Positions 8,719 through 17,728 of a stretch of 64,000 bases of DNA are shown here, in pieces. Source of the stretch: an uncultured Gemmiger sp. (GTDB lineage Bacteria; Bacillota; Clostridia; Oscillospirales; Ruminococcaceae); the NCBI GenBank assembly GCA_944386495.1, contig CALXBE010000001.1, positions 1 to 64,000 on the forward strand, given 5' to 3'. The notes beneath the pieces are model-generated. The model saw only the letters and a list, made by a program, of their open reading frames with translations, was not told the origin of the DNA and ran no database searches. Each line of letters opens with the position of its first letter. Position 1 is the stretch's first letter. The position numbers and the translations under genes are program-made.

Positions 8719-10140
8719 TTGGTTTTCAGTACCCTTCTTTTTCTGTTCCGGTTTCTCCCTATTGCATTGGGATTATATTACCTTGTTCCATACAAGCTGA
8801 AAAATACCGTTCTTTTCCTCACCAGCCTGGTGTTCTATTCCTGGGGCGAGGTCAAGTACTTCCCCATTATGGTGGTGCTGATCCTCATCAACTATTTCAG
8901 CGGACTGTTGATGGAACGGTTCGATGCTTCTCCCAAAATGCGGAAAGCTGCGCTTATTTTCAGCATTGTGGGAAGCCTGTCCATGCTGGGCTTCTTTAAA
9001 TACAGTAATTTCGTTATCGCAAACCTAAACCAATTCCTGGGCACTTCCTTTGAACTCATCGGCGTGGCTGTCCTTCCTCTTGGAATCAGCTTTTACACCT
9101 TCCAGACCATGAGTTACAGCATTGATGTCTACCGTCGGGATGTAGCCACCGAGCACAACATTATTGACTTCGGCGCTTATGTGGTAATGTTCCCCCAGCT
9201 GATTGCCGGACCCATTGTAAAATACCGGGATGTTTCAGATCAGCTTCATGTTTACAAGGGCCGGCTCAAGCTGGCTCAGATTGAAGAAGGCGTTACCCTT
9301 TTTATTTTCGGCCTTGCAAAGAAGGTGCTCCTGGCAGACACCATCAGCCATCTTTGGACCGACATCATTGGAATTTATTCCGGCGGGGTACAGACCTCCG
9401 CCGGTGTAGGTCTTATCAACGCCAGCACTCCCCTGGCCTGGCTGGGTGTTATTGCCTACTCCCTCCAGCTCTACTTTGATTTCAGCGGCTATTCTCTCAT
9501 GGGCATCGGCATGGGCAAAATGCTGGGGTTTGATTTCCCTCAGAACTTCAACTTGCCCTATATCAGCCGAAGCATCACCGAATTCTGGCGTCGTTGGCAC
9601 ATCACCCTTTCCAGCTGGTTCAGAGAGTATGTTTATATTCCCCTGGGAGGCAACCGGAAGGGAAAGCCCCGGCAGATGTTCAATCTGTTTATTGTCTGGC
9701 TCCTTACCGGGATCTGGCATGGCGCCAACTGGAACTTTATTCTCTGGGGTCTTTACTATTTCTGCCTTCTGACCATTGAGAAGCTGTTCCTTCTCAAGTA
9801 TCTGGAGCGCTCCAAGGTTTGGTGCCACCTGTACACCCTTTTCCTGGTAGTCACCGGCTGGGCTATGTTTGTAAGCAGCGAGCCAGGCGTTGGATTGGGG
9901 CTCCTGTTCCAAAAACTGTTTGTTCCTCAGGGAGGGGTGGGTATCACTTATTTCCTGCGGAACTACGGCGTAATTCTTGCCGTCAGTGCTTTTTGCTGCA
10001 CCCCCTTGGTGGAAAAACTTTGGAACAAGCTCCGTTCCATTACCTGGGTAAAACTTCTAACCCTCTTCCTTCTCTTCTTCCTCAGCGTTGCTTATATTGT
10101 GGGCAGTTCCAACAGCCCCTTCCTCTACTTTAACTTTTAA
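8719..10140 (+). CDS. MBOAT family O-acyltransferase (TTG start)
   Basis: A 473-residue polytopic membrane acyltransferase of the AlgI/DltB/PatA type. It passes acetyl groups across the membrane for transfer to extracellular polysaccharide or wall polymer. The family core is clear: [22 protein letters not shown] followed by [15 protein letters not shown], which contains the invariant catalytic histidine. About ten membrane helices cover the length. The start is TTG 8719 with AGGAG ten bases upstream. It is followed within 12 bp by the DHHW protein gene, the usual acceptor-side partner. Confidence 0.94.
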   Translation: [473 protein letters not shown]

Positions 10141-10151
10141 GGATGACTGCC

Positions 10152-11309
10152 ATGAAAAAACTATTTCAATATCCTGTATTGGTTCTGTTTTTTTCCATCC
10201 TTATCCTGTTCACCTTGGTGGATTTGATTTATCCAGACCGCGATTACAGCGACTTGGAGAATACCACCCTCCAACAGCGCCCCGCTTTTAACCTGACCCG
10301 TCTGGTGAACAACCAATGGACTGCCGATTACGGCAATTATGTAAAAGAGCAGTTCATGTTCCGGGATAGTTGGATCGATCTTCAAAGCCGCAGCGAAAGC
10401 ATGCTGCTGCAGAAGGTTGAGTTGGGAGGCATGATCATTGGTGAGGCCAATGGTCAGGTCGCACAGTATACCAAACAGTTCAGCCTGAAAGACAGCGAAG
10501 AATCTCAGCTGTCCAAAAACATCCAGTATGTAGATGAATTTCTGAGCCGTTATCCCAACTCCACATTCATGCTGGTTCCCTCTGCCAGTCTGATTTACCA
10601 GGATCAGCTTCCCGCCAAGGCTCCCATGTTGGACGAGGACGGATATCTTGACGATATTTTTGAGCAGATCGATTCGCCCTCTCAAATCATGGATTTGCGG
10701 AACACCCTCACTGCTTCCCGGGATGAATATATCTTCTACAGAACCGACCACCACTGGACCACGCTGGGAGCATTCCTGGCCTACCAGGACTATTGCAATC
10801 GAATTGGACTGCTCCCTGTTCTTCCCGAGGTAGACCCTGTATCTGTGCCAGAATTTTACGGGACCAGCTATTCCAGCAGCCGTCTCTGGAATACTGCCGC
10901 TGACACGCTGGTCTACTATCCTCTGGAAAACGCCATGACCATCTACGACACCACGGGAGAAAACAGTTTCAAAGAACGGTTCTCCGGTGGTATGTATGAC
11001 CTTGAAAAGCTGGAGACCCGTGACAAGTATGCCGCCTTCCTGTATGGCAACAACGCCCTGTCCCGGATCGAAGGCAATGGAGAGGGGAAAATCCTGGTCA
11101 TTAAGGACAGTTATGCCAACTGCTTCGTCCCCTTTCTTACCGCCAACTTCCAGACCATTGATGTATTGGACCTCCGCAGCTACAGCTACAGCCTGGATGC
11201 CATGATTCGGGAAAACGAGTACGATCAGATTCTGATTCTGTATAACTTCCAGAGCTTTAAGGCCGACGGTTATCTGTCCGCTCTGGCCCGCCCGTCCAGC
11301 TTGAGTTAA
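10152..11309 (+). CDS. DHHW family (AlgX/AlgJ-like SGNH) O-acetyltransferase partner
   Basis: 385 residues: one N-terminal membrane anchor (about 8-26) and an extracellular domain. The name-giving D-H-H-W motif is at about 199-202 and a KDSYANCF box near the C-terminus supplies the SGNH-type serine region. Relatives AlgX and AlgJ take acetyl groups from the MBOAT partner and attach them to a polymer. The start is ATG 10152, with AAGGA spanning the MBOAT stop; ATG 10143 lies within that site. Together with the MBOAT gene it forms a two-gene unit, ended by a good terminator. Confidence 0.9.
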   Translation: MKKLFQYPVLVLFFSILILFTLVDLIYPDRDYSDLENTTLQQRPAFNLTRLVNNQWTADYGNYVKEQFMFRDSWIDLQSRSESMLLQKVELGGMIIGEANGQVAQYTKQFSLKDSEESQLSKNIQYVDEFLSRYPNSTFMLVPSASLIYQDQLPAKAPMLDEDGYLDDIFEQIDSPSQIMDLRNTLTASRDEYIFYRTDHHWTTLGAFLAYQDYCNRIGLLPVLPEVDPVSVPEFYGTSYSSSRLWNTAADTLVYYPLENAMTIYDTTGENSFKERFSGGMYDLEKLETRDKYAAFLYGNNALSRIEGNGEGKILVIKDSYANCFVPFLTANFQTIDVLDLRSYSYSLDAMIRENEYDQILILYNFQSFKADGYLSALARPSSLS

Positions 11310-11317
11310 TTCCCAGT

Positions 11318-11345
11318 CCCTTCCCAGCTTTTGGGAAGGGATTTT
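11318..11345 (+). terminator. Terminator of the MBOAT-DHHW unit
   Basis: Nine-bp stem CCCTTCCCA / TGGGAAGGG followed by ATTTT. Confidence 0.85.
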
Positions 11346-11420
11346 CTGCACCATTTTTTCTTTATCTGCATACACTAATGGTATCTCCCCGCTTTATGAC
11401 GGGTCAGGAGGTTTGTCTTT

Positions 11421-11888
11421 ATGAAGAAAAAATGGTATTGGTTGGTCTGTATTGCCCTTCCACTGGCTGTGGGCGGTCTGGCAGGCTTTATTACCAGGGA
11501 CAGTTTTGAAATTTATTCTCAGCTGAATCTCCCGCCTTTTTCCCCTCCCGGCTGGGTCTTCCCTGTCGCCTGGACCATCCTCTATCTGACCATGGGCATT
11601 GCCAGCGGCCTTGTGTTAAGTTCCGGCGCTTTCCAGGAACAGACAATGCCGGCGCTTCGATTGTATGTGCTCCAGCTGGCCGTGAACTTTGTATGGCCGA
11701 TTCTTTTTTTCGGGCAGTCTCTTTACCTGGTTTCCTTTTTCTGGCTGCTCCTTCTTTTGCTTCTGGTAATTCTGGTGACAATCTGGTTTTACCGGATTAT
11801 TCCATCGGCGGGCATTCTCTTCATCCCCTATATTCTATGGCTTATTTTTGCCGGATATCTGAATTTGGGGGTCTATATTCTCAATTAA
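11421..11888 (+). CDS. tspO: TspO/MBR family protein
   Basis: 155 residues with five membrane helices and the family hallmarks: an aromatic-rich N-terminus, LPPFSPPGWVFPVAWTILY in helix 2, and a tryptophan in the NFVWPILFF helix. TspO proteins bind porphyrins and related ligands and have been tied to tetrapyrrole handling and stress signalling; the role in anaerobes is unclear. CAGGAGG lies about 9 bases ahead of the ATG. A stand-alone gene followed by its own terminator. Confidence 0.95.
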   Translation: MKKKWYWLVCIALPLAVGGLAGFITRDSFEIYSQLNLPPFSPPGWVFPVAWTILYLTMGIASGLVLSSGAFQEQTMPALRLYVLQLAVNFVWPILFFGQSLYLVSFFWLLLLLLLVILVTIWFYRIIPSAGILFIPYILWLIFAGYLNLGVYILN

Positions 11889-11894
11889 GCCCCA

Positions 11895-11926
11895 AGCCTT
11901 TCCTTCCATAAGAGGAAAGGCTTTTT
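11895..11926 (+). terminator. Terminator of tspO
   Basis: Ten-bp stem AGCCTTTCCT / AGGAAAGGCT with an 8-nt loop, followed by TTTT. Confidence 0.88.
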
Positions 11927-11986
11927 CATTTTAAATAAAAAAAGTCCTGTTTTTATGGCTTTTTGCATGAACTTAATGATTGCATC

Positions 11987-12016
11987 TTTACAGAATCCAT
12001 TAAAAGAGAGTATAAT
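11987..12016 (+). promoter_or_regulatory. Promoter and leader of uxuA
   Basis: -35 TTTACA (11987-11992), 18-bp spacer, -10 TATAAT (12011-12016). The leader to the ATG at 12156 is about 130 nt. It holds a tandem TTAGTA-type direct repeat just after the -10 box, and a GGGCTG/CAGCCC hairpin (12069-12085) followed after 10 bp by a short T-run. These could be an operator and an attenuator for hexuronate control, but no regulator gene is nearby. Confidence 0.65.
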
Positions 12017-12155
12017 GCAATTAGTATATTAGTAGGCCAGTTGTCCCTTCAGTGCCGGGACATCATTTGGGCTGTTCAGCAGCCCGGCCTTCCCTCTTTT
12101 TCCTCCATGCAATTCAGTGGAAGGAAGAAATCTTAAAGTAGGAGGTTATAACATT

Positions 12156-13253
12156 ATGGCAATGAAAATGGGCTGGCGCTGGTATGGCGAAGGGAATGAC
12201 CCCATTACCCTGAGCGATATCCGGCAGATCCCCGGTGTGGAGAGCATTGTCTGGGCTCTTCACGATAAGATGCCCGGTGAAATCTGGGAGGTTGAAGAAA
12301 TCCAGAAGGTAGCTGACCAGATTCACGCCTATGGCTTTGACATGGATGTGGTCGAGAGTGTCAATGTCCATGACGATATCAAGATTGGTCTCCCCACCCG
12401 GGACAAGTACATTGAAAACTACAAGCAGTGCATTCGGAACCTGTCCAAGTTTGGGGTAAAGGTAATTTGCTACAACTTTATGCCCATCTTTGACTGGACC
12501 CGTACCGATCTGTTCCATCCCGTAGGCGACGGTTCCACCGCCCTGTTCTACCAGAAGGATATGATTCAGGAAGATTACAAGGCCATGGCTGATTACATCA
12601 TGTCCTTTACCGAGAAGTACAACATGACCTTCCCCGGCTGGGAGCCTGAGCGGATGGCCAAGCTGGATGAGCTGTTCAAGGCCTACGCCCCTGTCACCAA
12701 GGAAAAGCTGTGGGAGAACCTGAAGTACTTCCTGGAGGCTATTATGCCTACCTGCCGGGAGTGTGATATCAAGATGGCTATCCACATGGACGATCCGCCG
12801 TGGGATATCTTTGGTCTGCCCCGTCTTATGGTGGACGAACCCTCCATTGACCGTTTCCTCAAGATGGTGGACGACCCTTACAACTGCCTGACTCTCTGCA
12901 GCGGCAGTCTGAATGCAAACCCCGATAACAATGTGGCTGATATTGTCCGGAAGCATTGTGACCGTATCGCTTTTGCCCACATTCGGAACATTCACCACTT
13001 CCCCAACGGCGACTTCTCTGAAGCTGCCCATCGTGATTGCTGCGGTGAAACCGGCATCATTGATATTCTCCGTGCTTATCATGACTGCGGATTTGAAGGC
13101 TATATCCGTCCCGACCATGGCCGTCAACTCTGGGAGGAAGGTCCCGGTGTCTGCCGCCCCGGCTACGGCAAGTATGACCGTGCTCTGGGAATCCAGTATA
13201 TGCTGGGTGTCTGGGATCTGCTGGATAAGCTGGATGCAGAAAAGCAGAATTGA
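12156..13253 (+). CDS. uxuA: Mannonate dehydratase
   Basis: Dehydrates D-mannonate to 2-keto-3-deoxygluconate in glucuronate breakdown. 365 residues of the xylose-isomerase-like barrel fold: N-terminal MGWRWYG-ND-I, the LPTRDKYIENYKQ segment, YNFMPIFDWTRTD, and the metal-binding MAIHMDDPPW and HIRN-H regions ending in R-P-D-H-G-R. The start is ATG 12156 because AGGAGG ends about 10 bases upstream; an earlier in-frame start at 12117 has no such site. No uxaC, kdgK or transporter gene is adjacent, so the rest of the pathway must lie elsewhere. Confidence 0.95.
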   Translation: MAMKMGWRWYGEGNDPITLSDIRQIPGVESIVWALHDKMPGEIWEVEEIQKVADQIHAYGFDMDVVESVNVHDDIKIGLPTRDKYIENYKQCIRNLSKFGVKVICYNFMPIFDWTRTDLFHPVGDGSTALFYQKDMIQEDYKAMADYIMSFTEKYNMTFPGWEPERMAKLDELFKAYAPVTKEKLWENLKYFLEAIMPTCRECDIKMAIHMDDPPWDIFGLPRLMVDEPSIDRFLKMVDDPYNCLTLCSGSLNANPDNNVADIVRKHCDRIAFAHIRNIHHFPNGDFSEAAHRDCCGETGIIDILRAYHDCGFEGYIRPDHGRQLWEEGPGVCRPGYGKYDRALGIQYMLGVWDLLDKLDAEKQN

Positions 13254-13277
13254 GTTTACCTCCTATCTTCTTTCAAA

Positions 13278-13320
13278 ACAGAGAGAGCCCTCCGATTGCC
13301 GGAGGGCTCTCTCTGTTTTA
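13278..13320. terminator. Bidirectional terminator between uxuA and DUF6320 gene
   Basis: A perfect 17-bp stem with a 5-nt loop (13278-13315). A T-rich tail follows on the plus strand and TTTTGAAAG on the minus strand. Confidence 0.9.
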
Positions 13321-13327
13321 TTTCTTA

Positions 13328-14029
13328 TCAGCTGTGGAACCGTCTGCGGAACTCTGCACGGAGACGGGGCCGGAGACGCACAGTCAGGAAAATTGCGCCA
13401 AACACCAGAATGACAGCGGCTGCAATCAAGGACCAGGTAGGATGGTAGGTTCCTTCCATAAAGTAATCCAGCACCAACTCGAGGCCCAGCAGGTAGACCG
13501 CCGTAATTCCCAAAAACACCAACAAAGTCGTAAGACGGGAGCGATGAAAAATCCGGCAATAGGCCAGTCCTGCCACCAAAAAGCTGGTAAGGCCGATGAC
13601 AGGCAGTGCCAGTTCCAGATACCAGAACCATCCTTCCACCAACCCAGCTACCAAGGCTAAAAATCCAGCGGTGGCAACCAGGTCGGCAGCCAGGCAATAT
13701 CTGAATTTCATATGAACCAGAAACGGCAGCGCTGCCCAGACCCAAATCAATCCGGCAGCGCCGGCCACATACCATCCCCAGGGAACCTGCGGGAAAAATG
13801 CCAGAAAATTCAGCAGGCCGCAGCAGATTGCCACTGCCCCCAGCATTCCTGTGAGGAGAAGTCCCAGACTTCTTCTGTCTACAGGCTCTACCTCTCTGCG
13901 GACAAGAGGAAAGGGCGGCGGGCTTTCCCGGTCTACCGGTGCCTTTGGATTCATCACCGGCGTATTGCATAACGGGCATACAGATGCAGTGGGATCCAGT
14001 TCCACGCCGCAATTCACACAGTATGACAT
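13328..14029 (-). CDS. DUF6320-type zinc-ribbon membrane protein
   Basis: 233 residues. The N-terminus is a zinc ribbon (C-x2-C at 4 and 7, then CPLC at 18-21). After a proline-rich linker come about six membrane helices (from residue 55 on). Function is unknown. This architecture regularly follows a condensation-domain-like acyltransferase gene in Clostridia, exactly as here (6-bp gap), so the two probably act together. AAGGAG lies upstream of the ATG. Confidence 0.75.
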   Translation of the reverse strand: MSYCVNCGVELDPTASVCPLCNTPVMNPKAPVDRESPPPFPLVRREVEPVDRRSLGLLLTGMLGAVAICCGLLNFLAFFPQVPWGWYVAGAAGLIWVWAALPFLVHMKFRYCLAADLVATAGFLALVAGLVEGWFWYLELALPVIGLTSFLVAGLAYCRIFHRSRLTTLLVFLGITAVYLLGLELVLDYFMEGTYHPTWSLIAAAVILVFGAIFLTVRLRPRLRAEFRRRFHS

Positions 14030-14035
14030 TTTCTC

Positions 14036-15319
14036 TCACTCCTTCCGATTGGAGATTACTTTCACCGGCACTCCCTCCCGGACCAGCCACCGGAAGAATA
14101 ACCGCTCCAGGTCACATTCTTTCAGGGTTCCGGAAAAAGAGAAGGTAAAGGTTTCTCCGCAGCTGATGGCTGCACAGTTGGCCGGTCCCCTGTAGGACTG
14201 GCCAAGAACCACTTCAATCCGCTGTATATGTTCTTGCATGGATTCCGGCACTTTGAATACGCCGGGATTTGTAAAAGTTGTAGAATAGGGGCGTTCTCCC
14301 GACAGCCAGAATCCCAGGGCTATGGCCCGGTTTTTCAGAGGCCGTGGAACCCATCGGAGTATAGGCGACTTTTGCAGTGCCACATTTTGGGTTATCCTGG
14401 CCTGCAATTCCTGCCTGGTCATCTGGAGCCGAAGCGAATGGCGAACGATCTCCACCAGTTCCTCGAAAGCATATTCTCCCAGCTCCGGATCTATTGCCAC
14501 CCTGGCTGTGAGGATAAAGTTTCTCATGGTGGGTGAAGGGAAAAAATGCCGCAGGTCAATGGGAACAACCAAAGCCACCGGTCTCTCCCGGGCCAGATCC
14601 TGCCCATGCTGAAGCGCCAGCAACGACTGAATCAGTCCGGCTGCCAGGTATTCCGTAATGGTGGCTCCGTATTTTTTGGCTGCCGCTTTCAGGGCATCCA
14701 CCTTCATGATTCCCATGGTAATGTTCAGGGTATAAAAAGGTTCCGGTATTCCTTTTTGACGGAAAGCCAAGCTGCCTTTGGTACCCCTTTTCACCCGGGA
14801 GGTGGCATATCTGGCATAGGCATCCTCCCATTCACCGGGCTCAGGCGGAAGCTCCGGGTCCAGAACCCCCATGGCGCAAGGCACCTCGATTCCCTTCTGT
14901 CTGAGATACTCGCCAATCAGGGTTTTCAGAAAAACCAATGCTCCTGAGCCATCTGCCATGGCGTGGAATAGTTCAATTGAAATTCTTTTTTCATAGTAAA
15001 AGACCCGAAGCAGCCGGTCCTGTGCAGAAAAGCGAACCGGCTGACAGGGGTTGGCTATATCAGGCTCTACCTGAGGCAGGAAGGTCGGATCTCCGTCAAA
15101 GTAGTACCAGAATACTCCGGGACGAAGCCGAACCTGAAATCCCGGAAACCGGGGCATCACACGATTTACTGCACGCTGAAGGGCTTCCGGGTCTACCTGC
15201 TCATCCATAACAGCGGAGAATCGATAGACCGCTGAATAATCGTCTCTCTGTATGGCCGAGTACACCATGGCCGCATTATCAAGCGGATACCATACCTCGG
15301 CAGGAATCTTTTTTTCCAT
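14036..15319 (-). CDS. Condensation-domain-like (alcohol acetyltransferase) acyltransferase
   Basis: 427 residues of the CoA-dependent acyltransferase fold. An active-site-like FHAMADGSG box lies at about residues 119-127, a variant of HHxxxDG. The second-half PTMRNFILTARVAID and TTFTNPG strands are typical of the alcohol acetyltransferase/WES-like branch. The first histidine of the classical HH pair is replaced by phenylalanine, which is common in this branch. The acceptor is unknown; a lipid or small alcohol is possible. The first gene of a pair with the DUF6320 membrane protein. The ribosome site is weak. Confidence 0.78.
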   Translation of the reverse strand: MEKKIPAEVWYPLDNAAMVYSAIQRDDYSAVYRFSAVMDEQVDPEALQRAVNRVMPRFPGFQVRLRPGVFWYYFDGDPTFLPQVEPDIANPCQPVRFSAQDRLLRVFYYEKRISIELFHAMADGSGALVFLKTLIGEYLRQKGIEVPCAMGVLDPELPPEPGEWEDAYARYATSRVKRGTKGSLAFRQKGIPEPFYTLNITMGIMKVDALKAAAKKYGATITEYLAAGLIQSLLALQHGQDLARERPVALVVPIDLRHFFPSPTMRNFILTARVAIDPELGEYAFEELVEIVRHSLRLQMTRQELQARITQNVALQKSPILRWVPRPLKNRAIALGFWLSGERPYSTTFTNPGVFKVPESMQEHIQRIEVVLGQSYRGPANCAAISCGETFTFSFSGTLKECDLERLFFRWLVREGVPVKVISNRKE

Positions 15320-15421
15320 GGTTCATTCTTCCCTTCTTCCGAAACAGATTCCAGTTTCCATTCTATCATTACCGCTTCCGTATAGCAATCCCTTTCGACG
15401 CTTTCCCCTCCCAAGCAAAAT

Positions 15422-15457
15422 AATTCAGCCCGGAGGAACATCCGGGCTGAATTTTCA
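15422..15457 (-). terminator. Terminator of the 161-aa orphan gene
   Basis: Perfect 13-bp stem AATTCAGCCCGGA / TCCGGGCTGAATT with a 6-nt loop, T-rich on both sides. Confidence 0.85.
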
Positions 15458-15468
15458 AACCATATTTC

Positions 15469-15954
15469 TTATTTTTTCGCAAACTGTTCCATAAAAAATT
15501 TGGTAAATGCTGCCAGTTCCTCTTCCTGAGAAACATAAACATACAACGATTCATCATCCAGCCAATCATAGGCATTGATTCCAATGTATCCTTTTTTGTC
15601 AGGGTAGATGATAAACGCATCTGTGGGATATTTGTTCCGGTAAGCTTTGAGAATTTCCGAGCGCTGGTAGTAGGCAGGGCTGCCCGCATCAGAAAGATCC
15701 GGCACCGTCGGAACAACTGCAATGGTCATGGTCTTTTCATTCCAGCCCACAATCAGATTCCCTATTCTGGTCTTGCTGCCGTGGACAAAACCATAGTTAA
15801 AACGGGAAACATCTTCCGTATATCCGAAAATAATCCGGTAATCCTGTCCCTGCTCCACGATCTGGTCAAAAATCTTCCGCATCTTCCCTGCATTTGTCTG
15901 GCTCTTTTCTTGATCCACCTGGGGGCCCTTAAAAAGATTGCTGAAAAATCCCAT
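15469..15954 (-). CDS. Hypothetical protein (161 aa)
   Basis: I do not recognise this family. It is a soluble-looking 161-residue protein with no signal peptide or membrane helix. It begins MGFFSNLFKG, followed by a mixed alpha/beta stretch with several Tyr/Ile-rich strands (for example GYTEDVSRFNYGF, FIIYPDKKGYIGINAY). The coding sequence is well supported by AGGAGG 6-7 bases ahead of the ATG and a clean terminator after the stop. It is transcribed alone. The N-terminal 'GFFSxLF' resembles that of small DUF-type proteins found beside stress genes, which is not enough to assign a function. Confidence 0.8.
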   Translation of the reverse strand: MGFFSNLFKGPQVDQEKSQTNAGKMRKIFDQIVEQGQDYRIIFGYTEDVSRFNYGFVHGSKTRIGNLIVGWNEKTMTIAVVPTVPDLSDAGSPAYYQRSEILKAYRNKYPTDAFIIYPDKKGYIGINAYDWLDDESLYVYVSQEEELAAFTKFFMEQFAKK

Positions 15955-16069
15955 ACTGATTACCTCCTAAAATAGTTATATTTTTTAGCAGCTGTTCCTG
16001 ACAGCCGCATCTGACCGGTTTGAATAAATACATTTATTATATTTTGTCTTTATTTTGCTTTTAAAAATT

Positions 16070-16103
16070 GCCGGAAGCCTTTGCATAAAGCCGGGCTTCC
16101 GGC
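16070..16103 (-). terminator. Terminator of TetR gene at 16.1-16.7 kb
   Basis: Ten-bp stem GCCGGAAGCC / GGCTTCCGGC; the minus-strand tail is AATTTTTAAAA. Confidence 0.82.
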
Positions 16104-16113
16104 AAAATAGATA

Positions 16114-16740
16114 CTACGGACAGAGGGGTTCCTGCTGCCGCATTTTCTCCAGTTCATTCAGGATTGCCTGTATCTGAAAGGAAACAGTCTGATCTACTGC
16201 CTCAGGCACAAGCAAAGGCATACTTTCCGCTGTGGCAGAGCGGAGTATCATGGCCAGCAGACTGATATTGGTAAACAGGTTGATTCTTTCCCGATTGGAT
16301 TTGATTCCGAAAATCTCCAAAAGGTCCCCAAACAGTTTGGTTTGCTTTTTGCGGAAGGTACAGCCCCCTTCGAAGTTCATCCCTCTGAAAAGAGTTTTCT
16401 GGTCCTGAGGCGTAAGGATAGCTATTTCATTTTTTTCGCCGTAACAACAGGAATAGAGGAATTTTTCCACGCCCTCCCTCCAGGTGAGAGACGGGTCCTC
16501 CATAAGGCTGCGTGCGTAAGCAAGAATCCTGGGCTGCTGGCAATAGATTGCCTCCACCACCAACTCCTCCTTAGTTGGAAAGAAGCTGTAGAAAAAGGTT
16601 CTGGAAATTCCGGCTTCTTTATAAATCTGCCCCACCGTAGTGTGCTGTACTCCCTGTTCAGCAATTCTTTTTAATGCAAGGGAAACCAGAGTACTGCGGA
16701 TTCGCTGACGGTCTTCCTCTGTATAAGCTACCTTGGGCAC
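16114..16740 (-). CDS. TetR/AcrR family transcriptional regulator (GTG start)
   Basis: 208 residues. The N-terminal helix-turn-helix is at about residues 25-50 (TTVGQIYKEAGISRTFFYSFFPTKEEL). The remainder is a ligand-binding all-helical domain containing CCYGEKNEI and FEGGCTFRKKQ. I choose GTG 16740 because GGGAGG lies 7 bases upstream; a TTG five codons earlier overlaps that site. Its target is not evident: the next gene upstream on the same strand is the DUF554 membrane protein, about 100 bp away. Confidence 0.88.
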   Translation of the reverse strand: MPKVAYTEEDRQRIRSTLVSLALKRIAEQGVQHTTVGQIYKEAGISRTFFYSFFPTKEELVVEAIYCQQPRILAYARSLMEDPSLTWREGVEKFLYSCCYGEKNEIAILTPQDQKTLFRGMNFEGGCTFRKKQTKLFGDLLEIFGIKSNRERINLFTNISLLAMILRSATAESMPLLVPEAVDQTVSFQIQAILNELEKMRQQEPLCP

Positions 16741-16842
16741 AGGAACACCTCCCAAGAATAAATACTATCTTTTGAATTTGTTTTTATTCTACCATGGCAT
16801 CAAATAGAATGCAAGGGCCGCCGAAACCCCTGCAGATGAATT

Positions 16843-17538
16843 TTATCCCACCAATGCCGTCCAGATTGCCGAGAAAGGCATCACCAATATCAGCGCAGGC
16901 ATCAGGTCGATAAGAGGGAAAGATTTGATCTTGGCCACCCGGAAACCGGTTGCCATGGTAATGATACCACCGCAGGCAGTCAGATCTGCCATCATGGTAG
17001 CATTCACCCAGGGCGCCAGCAGTTTTCCGCATCCAAACACTCCCAGAAGAATCACGACCTGGGGAAGTGGAATCGCACAGAGCGCCTTCCCCAGCGCAGC
17101 CGCAAACACTACCGCAGTAAACAAGTCCAGCACTGCTTTGGAATAAAGAACACTGGAATCTCCTGCTATAGCCTCAGTCAGTGTCCCAAACCATCCAAAC
17201 CCGCTGCAGCAGAAAATTGCAACAGCCGTAATGTAGAAATCCATATCAATGTTCTTTCCTCCAAGCCGCAAAGTTGTTACCAGCCAGCGAAAGAACCGGG
17301 TAGCCTTTTGTTCCAGGTGGAGGGATTGCCCCAGAATATATCCGGTCAGCATCGCCATCACCACAGGAGCCATATTATTCACTTTGATAATAGAATTTAC
17401 TCCTACTCCGATGGAACAAAATCCAAACAGCATAGGAAGCTTTTCCTGTATTTCTCCAGACAGCTTTTTCCCCAGCATGGACCCTGCCACGCCACCAAAG
17501 AACACTGCAAAGCAGTTCGCAAATACCCCTATCGGCAA
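16843..17538 (-). CDS. DUF554 membrane protein (TTG start)
   Basis: 231 residues with six to seven membrane helices; a YdfK/YqgA-like DUF554 protein of unknown function. The TTG at 17538 gives the family-typical start (M)PIGVFANCFAVFFGGVAG and has AAGGGAG about 9 bases upstream; a longer reading to 17595 adds a charged, unconserved extension. The family pattern IPLPQV, then GGIITMATGF, and a C-terminal P-L-IDLMPAL, is visible. It may be co-transcribed with the downstream TetR gene. Confidence 0.85.
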   Translation of the reverse strand: MPIGVFANCFAVFFGGVAGSMLGKKLSGEIQEKLPMLFGFCSIGVGVNSIIKVNNMAPVVMAMLTGYILGQSLHLEQKATRFFRWLVTTLRLGGKNIDMDFYITAVAIFCCSGFGWFGTLTEAIAGDSSVLYSKAVLDLFTAVVFAAALGKALCAIPLPQVVILLGVFGCGKLLAPWVNATMMADLTACGGIITMATGFRVAKIKSFPLIDLMPALILVMPFSAIWTALVG

Positions 17539-17681
17539 TTTTAACAACTCCCTTCCCTTTTCTGACCATTTCTTTTTTCTGAAAACTTCTGTCAAAAATT
17601 TCTTGTTTTTCTTTGATATATAAGTTTATAATATCATTTCAGGCAAGAAATTCAAAGTCCCCATTTTCCTAAAACTAAAAG

Positions 17682-17718
17682 AAAAGCCACCATTCTTAAA
17701 TAGAGAACGGCGGCTTTT
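17682..17718 (-). terminator. Terminator of the ftsH operon
   Basis: Stem AAAAGCC / GGCTTTT extended by imperfect pairing; the minus-strand tail is TTCTTTTAGTTTT. It follows the GT8 gene, the last gene of the ftsH operon. Confidence 0.7.
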
Positions 17719-17728
17719 ATAGAATCAT

